A DNA stretch of 15,872 nucleotides, taken from NCBI GenBank assembly GCA_910578755.1, contig CAJTSZ010000048.1, positions 1 to 15,872 on the forward strand, in the 5' to 3' direction. Shown here one piece after another: positions 12,634-15,872 of the stretch. Under the pieces are notes generated by a model. The model was given only the letters and a program-made list of their open reading frames with translations, was not told the DNA's origin and did no database searches. The stretch is from an uncultured Oscillospiraceae bacterium. GTDB lineage: Bacteria > Bacillota > Clostridia > Oscillospirales > Ruminococcaceae. Every line of letters starts with the position of its first letter. Position 1 is the first letter of the stretch. The position numbers and the translations under genes are program-made.

Positions 12634-13057
12634 GGTATAATAACGACAAAGTCGTTATTATATTTTGATGGCCGGGGCAATATGTTCGCTTTGCTCACTG
12701 CCCCATGGCCAATTATACCATTTCACACGTTGTGTTTATGGTATAATAACCGCAAAGCAGTTATTATATTTTAAAATGGCCGGGGCAATATGTTCGCTTT
12801 GCTCACTGCCCCATGGCCAATTATACCATTTCACACGTTGTGTTTATGGTATAATAACCGCAAAGCGGTTATTATATTTCCAATGCCCCAAGCGCTCGCC
12901 CCCCGCTGGGCTTTTGCCCAGCGGCTTGCAACCGCACTTGTTGGGCAATTATACCATTGCGCACATTGCGCTTCATGGTATAATAACGACAAAGTCGTTA
13001 TTATACCATTGCGCACATTGCGCTTCATGGTATAATAACGACAAAGTCGTTATTATA
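12634..13057. repeat. Tandem array of alternating A and C palindromes with variable hairpin inserts
   Basis: The five A hairpins are at 12636-12662, 12742-12768, 12850-12876, 12979-13005 and 13031-13057. Each has 12-bp arms TATAATAA plus CGAC or CCGC around the loop AAA; copy two has one mismatch. The four C hairpins have outer arms ATTATACCAT/ATGGTATAAT at 12712/12738, 12820/12846, 12948/12975 and 13000/13027 (arm starts), with inner stems CACA/TGTG or GCGCA/TGCGC. Periods are 106, 108, 129 and 52 bp. Inserts one and two are nearly identical (TGGCC/GGCCA with GGGGCA/TGCCCC); insert three differs (CGCTGGGC, 12904-12911, with 12916-12923); unit four has none. Apparent protein frames across the array are by-products of the repeats. 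Confidence 0.92.
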
Positions 13058-13082
13058 GAGATTTTAAATGGCCTTTTTTATA

Positions 13083-13402
13083 GGGCTTTCAGCCCCAAGC
13101 TCTGCCGCATGGCATAGACCCCTTTAGGGGCCCTCCAGCCCCTAAGACCCCCAACCCCATTTCTTTTGGCGGGAAAAGAATAGGGGAAGAAGGGTATCAC
13201 CGCTGAATTAGCGGCAAGTTGGCTTTGCAAACTTGCGCCCCCACGCTATGGGGCTGGCCTGCCCAAAGGAAGGGGCGGTATTCCCACTGTGCTGTGCTGA
13301 CTTTTAGATTGTGGCCTCTAATCGTTAGGGCCCGGAAGTTTGGTAATGCCGAGCGCAGGCGAGGCTGCTAAGCGGGCGGCCCGACCTCACATTGGGGAGG
13401 GC
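13083..13402. repeat. Hairpin island III and featureless flank
   Basis: No gene is visible. The hairpins are GGGCT/AGCCC (13083-13095), TGCC/GGCA (13103-13114), CCCC/GGGG (13119-13130), a CCCC-TTCTTTT stem (13155-13167 with 13174-13186), CCGCT/AGCGG (13200-13214) and GCAAGTT/AACTTGC (13214-13220 with 13230-13236), followed by CCCCCACGCTATGGGGC. The block 13155-13214 is a diverged copy of 5790-5856: same loop GGCG-GAAAAGAAT, then GGGGAAGAA, then the CGCTGAATT stem. The 13214-13250 block corresponds to 5664-5704 with its two parts in reversed order. Positions 13261-13402 are GC-rich with nothing I can identify. Confidence 0.65.
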
Positions 13403-13491
13403 TTGGCCTTGCGTAGCCTTGTTTTCCCTTGTATATTGCCATGTTTGTATAAACGGCAAATTATAATCAAAAACAAGGCAAGCACGGCCAA
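13403..13491. ncRNA. Candidate structured RNA or folded DNA element
   Basis: TTGGCC (13403-13408) pairs with GGCCAA (13486-13491). After a 7-by-6 internal loop, GCCTTGTTTT (13416-13425) pairs with AAAACAAGGC (13470-13479). Inside, TTGCC/GGCAA (13436-13440 with 13455-13459) plus TTT/AAA closes on the loop GTAT. The fold is about 89 nt with an outer stem, an internal loop, a long stem and a terminal hairpin. No promoter, terminator or known RNA family was recognised, so strand and function are open. It may be a further module of the hairpin islands. Confidence 0.35.
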
Positions 13492-13527
13492 CCGCCGCTT
13501 ATTGAGGGCCACAAGCAAATAAGGGGT

Positions 13528-13740
13528 CCAGGGGTAAAACCCCTGGTGTGCTTTCTTTTCCCATTTCTTTTCATACAAAAGAAATGGGCCGGGGTGTGAG
13601 GCTAGGGAGGCCCCATAAGAAAGTTTTCGCAAGTTTGCAAGTAAACTTGTAGCCTTGTTAGTGTTTTTTTGGAAGTGTCCAAAACTTCCAAAAAAACCTT
13701 GCGGCAATACCCCGCGGCAAGGTGCGGGCCGTGCAGGCCC
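13528..13740. repeat. Hairpin island IV upstream of the degV genes
   Basis: The hairpins are CCAGGGGT/ACCCCTGG (13528-13535 with 13539-13546, loop AAA), CCCATTTCTTTT/AAAAGAAATGGG (13560-13571 with 13577-13588, perfect), T7-GGAAGT with ACTTCC-A7 (13664-13676 with 13684-13696), CCTTGC/GCAAGG (near 13697-13722) and GGGCC/GGCCC (near 13727-13741). The CCCATTTCTTTT stem followed by GGGCCGGGG recurs at 5871-5907 as CCCTTTTCTTTC followed by GGGGCCGGG. A minus-strand frame of 163 codons crosses these hairpins and was not accepted. No gene is visible. Confidence 0.7.
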
Positions 13741-13760
13741 ACAAGAAATGGTTCCCAAGC

Positions 13761-13833
13761 AAAGCCATAAGCAAGGGAGCCCAAAAAAGGCGCAGGGCAT
13801 ACTCGGCAAAAATTCTTTGCTTATTATGGCTTT
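13761..13833. repeat. Long-range inverted repeat covering the degV -35 box
   Basis: AAAGCCAT plus AAGCAA (13761-13774) is complementary to TTGCTT (13817-13822) and ATGGCTTT (13826-13833), with a 3-nt bulge ATT. The loop is 42 nt. The right arm contains the putative -35 hexamer of the first degV gene, so the pairing could affect promoter access. This is inference. Confidence 0.5.
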
Positions 13834-13845
13834 CCATGGTAAAAT
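13817..13845 (+). promoter_or_regulatory. Extended -10 promoter of the first degV gene
   Basis: TTGCTT (13817-13822), a 17-bp spacer ending TGG, and TAAAAT (13840-13845): an extended -10 of the form TGnTAAAAT. It gives a leader of about 90 nt before the start codon. Confidence 0.6.
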
Positions 13846-13879
13846 AACATTGTTTTCTTGTGTTAATATATGGAACAAA

Positions 13880-13904
13880 GGGCAGCGGCGTAAAGCCTGT
13901 GCCC
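13880..13904 (+). other. Leader hairpin before the first degV gene
   Basis: GGGCA (13880-13884) with TGCCC (13900-13904), and inside it GGC/GCC (13887-13889 with 13895-13897) around GTAAA. It lies in the expected 5' untranslated region. There is no U-run, so it is probably not a terminator. Confidence 0.45.
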
Positions 13905-13940
13905 TATAAAATATAAATGTCTTATAGGAGTGAGAAGAAA

Positions 13941-14816
13941 ATGAGAGAGTTTATTATTACAACAGATAATACAGCAGATTTGCCAATGGAATACATAAAG
14001 GAAAATAATTTGCGAATGGCCTATTTGGGCTTTAATTTGGAGGGCACCTCCTACGGGGAAAACTATGAGGAACAAATCACTCCTCAGGAATTTTACGCGA
14101 AAATGAGGAACGGCGCTATGCCAACCACAGTCCAAATGAACCCGGTTCAGGCCAAAGCATTGTTTTCTTCCTGCTTTGACCAAGGGTATGATGTGCTGCA
14201 TATTACCTTTAGTTCCGGGCTAAGCGGCAGCTACAGCAGCGGTGTTATTGCACAGGAGGAATTAGCAGAGGAACGCCCAGACCATAAGCTGATTGTGGTG
14301 GACTCCCTGTGTGCCTCCATGGGGGAGGGCTTGCTGGTGCATTATGCCCTAAAACTGAAAAAGCAGGGCAAAACAATAGAGGAGGTGGCCCAGTGGCTGG
14401 AAGAGAATAAACTGCACCTATGCCACTACTTTACCGTGGATGATTTAAACCATCTATACCGCGGCGGCCGGGTTTCTAAGGTGGCAGCAGTTGCCGGTAC
14501 CCTTTTGGGCATTAAGCCGGTGCTGCATGTTAACGATGAGGGTAAGCTGATTCCTATTGCAAAGGTGCGGGGCAGAAAACAATCTCTCAGCGCTTTGGTG
14601 GACCATATGGAAAAATGTATGGGCAGCTTTCAGGATAACAACCCGTATATATTCATTAGCCATGGGGATTGCCTGGAGGATGCTTTATATGTAAAGGAAC
14701 AGGTGGAAGAACGGTTTGGCAAAAAGGAATTTTTAATCAATAGTATAGGCCCAACCATTGGGGCACATTCTGGCCCGGGAACAGTGGCGCTGTTTTTCCT
14801 AGGGGATAAACGGTAA
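13941..14816 (+). CDS. DegV family protein (FakB-like fatty-acid-binding protein), copy 1
   Basis: DegV/FakB proteins hold a fatty acid in the cytosol so that the kinase FakA can phosphorylate it for phospholipid synthesis. The 291 residues are full length. Visible motifs are the opening MREFIITTDNTADLP, FSSGLSGSY (90-98) at the head-group site, LYRGGRVSK (172-180), LGIKPVL (189-195), ISHGDC (239-244) and the closing IGPTIGAHSGPG (269-280). ATG 13941 is preceded by AGGAG; the earlier in-frame ATG at 13917 has no site. A second paralogue follows 186 bp downstream with its own promoter, and no strong terminator separates them. No fakA gene is in the window. The fatty acid bound cannot be read from sequence. 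Confidence 0.93.
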   Translation: MREFIITTDNTADLPMEYIKENNLRMAYLGFNLEGTSYGENYEEQITPQEFYAKMRNGAMPTTVQMNPVQAKALFSSCFDQGYDVLHITFSSGLSGSYSSGVIAQEELAEERPDHKLIVVDSLCASMGEGLLVHYALKLKKQGKTIEEVAQWLEENKLHLCHYFTVDDLNHLYRGGRVSKVAAVAGTLLGIKPVLHVNDEGKLIPIAKVRGRKQSLSALVDHMEKCMGSFQDNNPYIFISHGDCLEDALYVKEQVEERFGKKEFLINSIGPTIGAHSGPGTVALFFLGDKR

Positions 14817-14943
14817 CAGCGCAGGTTTGCAGTAAATAAAAAACGAATCTTCTGTATAGCGGTGAAAGTATGGCAATATTCAATAAATTTTTTAGGAAAA
14901 TTTATCAATAATATAAAAAGTAACGCTGGTTACATATTTTGAC

Positions 14944-14972
14944 TTGCTATTTTATGAATTCTCCAGTACAAT
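14944..14972 (+). promoter_or_regulatory. Sigma-A promoter of the second degV gene
   Basis: TTGCTA (14944-14949), a 17-bp spacer and TACAAT (14967-14972), 30 bp before the start codon. A further TTGACT at 14939-14944 overlaps it. Positions 14817-14943 hold only an AT-only 9-bp dyad (14883-14891 with 14897-14905). Confidence 0.65.
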
Positions 14973-15002
14973 AGATACATAGAATTTGACGAGGTGCAGA
15001 AT

Positions 15003-15872
15003 ATGAGAGATTTTATTATTACCACAGAAACCGCGGCGGATCTTCCAAAGGAATTCTGCGAAGAAAATAAAATTGGGACACTTTCCCTGTATTATACCAT
15101 GGATGGCGTTACTTATGGCCCAGGCTATGACGCTGTACAAACGGTAGAAGATTTTTACGCAGGTATGCGGGAGGGTTCTATGCCAAAAACAATGCAGGTA
15201 AACCCGGAGCAGGCATACAGCAGGTTTAAAAACTGGCTGGAGCAGGGGAAGGATATTTTGCATATTGCATTAACTTCTGCAGTAAGCGGCAGCTACAACA
15301 GCGCCCGCCTTGCAGCAGAGGAATTGCGGGAGGAGTACCCTGACCATAAAATTATTGTTTTAGATTCTTTAATTGGTACTATTTGCGAAGGTATGTTGGT
15401 GGATAAGGCTGCCCAAATGAAAAAAGCAGGCAAAACCATTGATGAAATTGTAGCCTGGATTAAAGAAAACTTAATGCACTTTTGCCTGTATGCCACAGTG
15501 GACGATTTAAAACACCTGTACAGGGGGGGCCGTGTTTCCAAAACGGCTTCTATTTTAGGCAGCGCCATTGGCATTAAGCCTATTTTGCATTTGGATGAAA
15601 CAGGGAACCTGGTACCCTGTAATAAGGTGCGGGGCAGAAAACAGTCCCTCAATACCCTTGTAGATTACATGGAAAAGCTCATGGGCAGCTTTAAGGAGCA
15701 AAACGACACCATTTACATCAGCCATGGGGATTGCCTGGAAGATGCCCAGTATGTAGCCAATGAGGTAAGCAAGCGCTTTGGCATAAAGCGGTGTATTATG
15801 AATTTTATTGGCCCAACTATTGGCGCCCATGCGGGCCCGGGGGCTTTGGCCTTGGCCTTTATGGGAGAAAAG
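15003..15872 (+). CDS. DegV family protein (FakB-like), copy 2, cut by the window end
   Basis: A paralogue of the preceding gene, alignable with it almost without gaps. 290 codons are visible and the frame runs off the end. Since copy 1 has 291 codons, only the last residue or two and the stop should be missing. Shared motifs are MRDFIITTETAADLP, LTSAVSGSY (90-98), LYRGGRVSK (172-180), IGIKPIL (189-195), ISHGDC and IGPTIGAHAGPG. The start ATG has GAGGTG about 7 nt upstream. The head-group segment reads SAVSGSY rather than SGLSGSY, and the lining residues before RGGRVSK differ, which fits two proteins with different fatty-acid preferences, as known for FakB1 and FakB2 pairs (inference here). 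Confidence 0.92.
   Translation, partial: MRDFIITTETAADLPKEFCEENKIGTLSLYYTMDGVTYGPGYDAVQTVEDFYAGMREGSMPKTMQVNPEQAYSRFKNWLEQGKDILHIALTSAVSGSYNSARLAAEELREEYPDHKIIVLDSLIGTICEGMLVDKAAQMKKAGKTIDEIVAWIKENLMHFCLYATVDDLKHLYRGGRVSKTASILGSAIGIKPILHLDETGNLVPCNKVRGRKQSLNTLVDYMEKLMGSFKEQNDTIYISHGDCLEDAQYVANEVSKRFGIKRCIMNFIGPTIGAHAGPGALALAFMGEK

Noticed and set aside
12634..13057. A CRISPR array
   Set aside because: Repeats are palindromic and spaced irregularly (52 to 129 bp), the first two inserts are nearly identical rather than unique, and no cas gene is present.
12665..13117. A 150-codon plus-strand frame with internal amino-acid repeats
   Set aside because: It lies wholly within the palindromic array. 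Its repeated peptide simply translates the DNA repeats, and there is no ribosome binding site.
13387..13878. A 163-codon minus-strand frame
   Set aside because: It runs through several perfect hairpins of island IV, has no family signature and no plausible start signal.
12571..13940. A decayed transposon or insertion sequence in the gene-free region
   Set aside because: No transposase fragment, terminal inverted repeat pair or target duplication could be found, only short hairpin modules.

Overview
The window looks like a piece of a Gram-positive anaerobe chromosome from class Clostridia (Bacillota). This rests on strong AGGAGG-type ribosome binding sites, GTG and TTG starts, tandem DegV proteins, a long-form ribosome hibernation factor, an HTH regulator fused to a desulfoferrodoxin-like domain, a zinc-ribbon MscL and class B PBP features. 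I cannot fix the genus from sequence alone.

Layout, left to right. 1-129 is one unit of a palindromic repeat family. 187-1844 (minus) holds a DUF4241-type protein and a PduL-type phosphotransacylase, each with its own terminator. 2095-3521 (plus) holds a SAM methyltransferase and hpf. 3588-4172 (minus) is the HTH/desulfoferrodoxin-like regulator. 4230-5070 is a decayed stretch with relic reading frames and hairpins. 5143-7553 (minus) holds mscL, a hairpin-rich intergenic island and an orphan lipoprotein of the oligopeptide-binding type. 7938-10850 is a detoxification-like locus: a GNAT acetyltransferase and a MATE efflux pump in one minus-strand operon, with a divergent MerR regulator. This is the architecture of the Bacillus bltR/blt/bltD locus, with a MATE pump in place of the MFS pump. 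10960-12570 (plus) is a class B penicillin-binding protein. 12571-13940 is about 1.4 kb with no credible gene, filled with palindromes. 13941-15872 (plus) carries two tandem DegV/FakB-type fatty-acid-binding proteins, the second cut by the window end.

The most unusual content is between the genes. Positions 12634-13057 form an array of alternating hairpins: five copies of an A palindrome and four of a C palindrome, separated or not by variable inserts that are themselves hairpins. Another unit lies at 1-129. Copies differ by paired substitutions that keep the stems, so structure rather than sequence seems to be conserved. The right arm of each C hairpin overlaps the left arm of the next A hairpin, so neighbours are mutually exclusive, and each C arm reads as an extended -10 motif (TGGTATAAT). 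A second, separate set of hairpin modules (4531-4590, 5653-5900, 9841-9956, 13083-13740) shares parts in shuffled order. I do not recognise either family by name. No CRISPR, rRNA, tRNA or transposase gene was seen.
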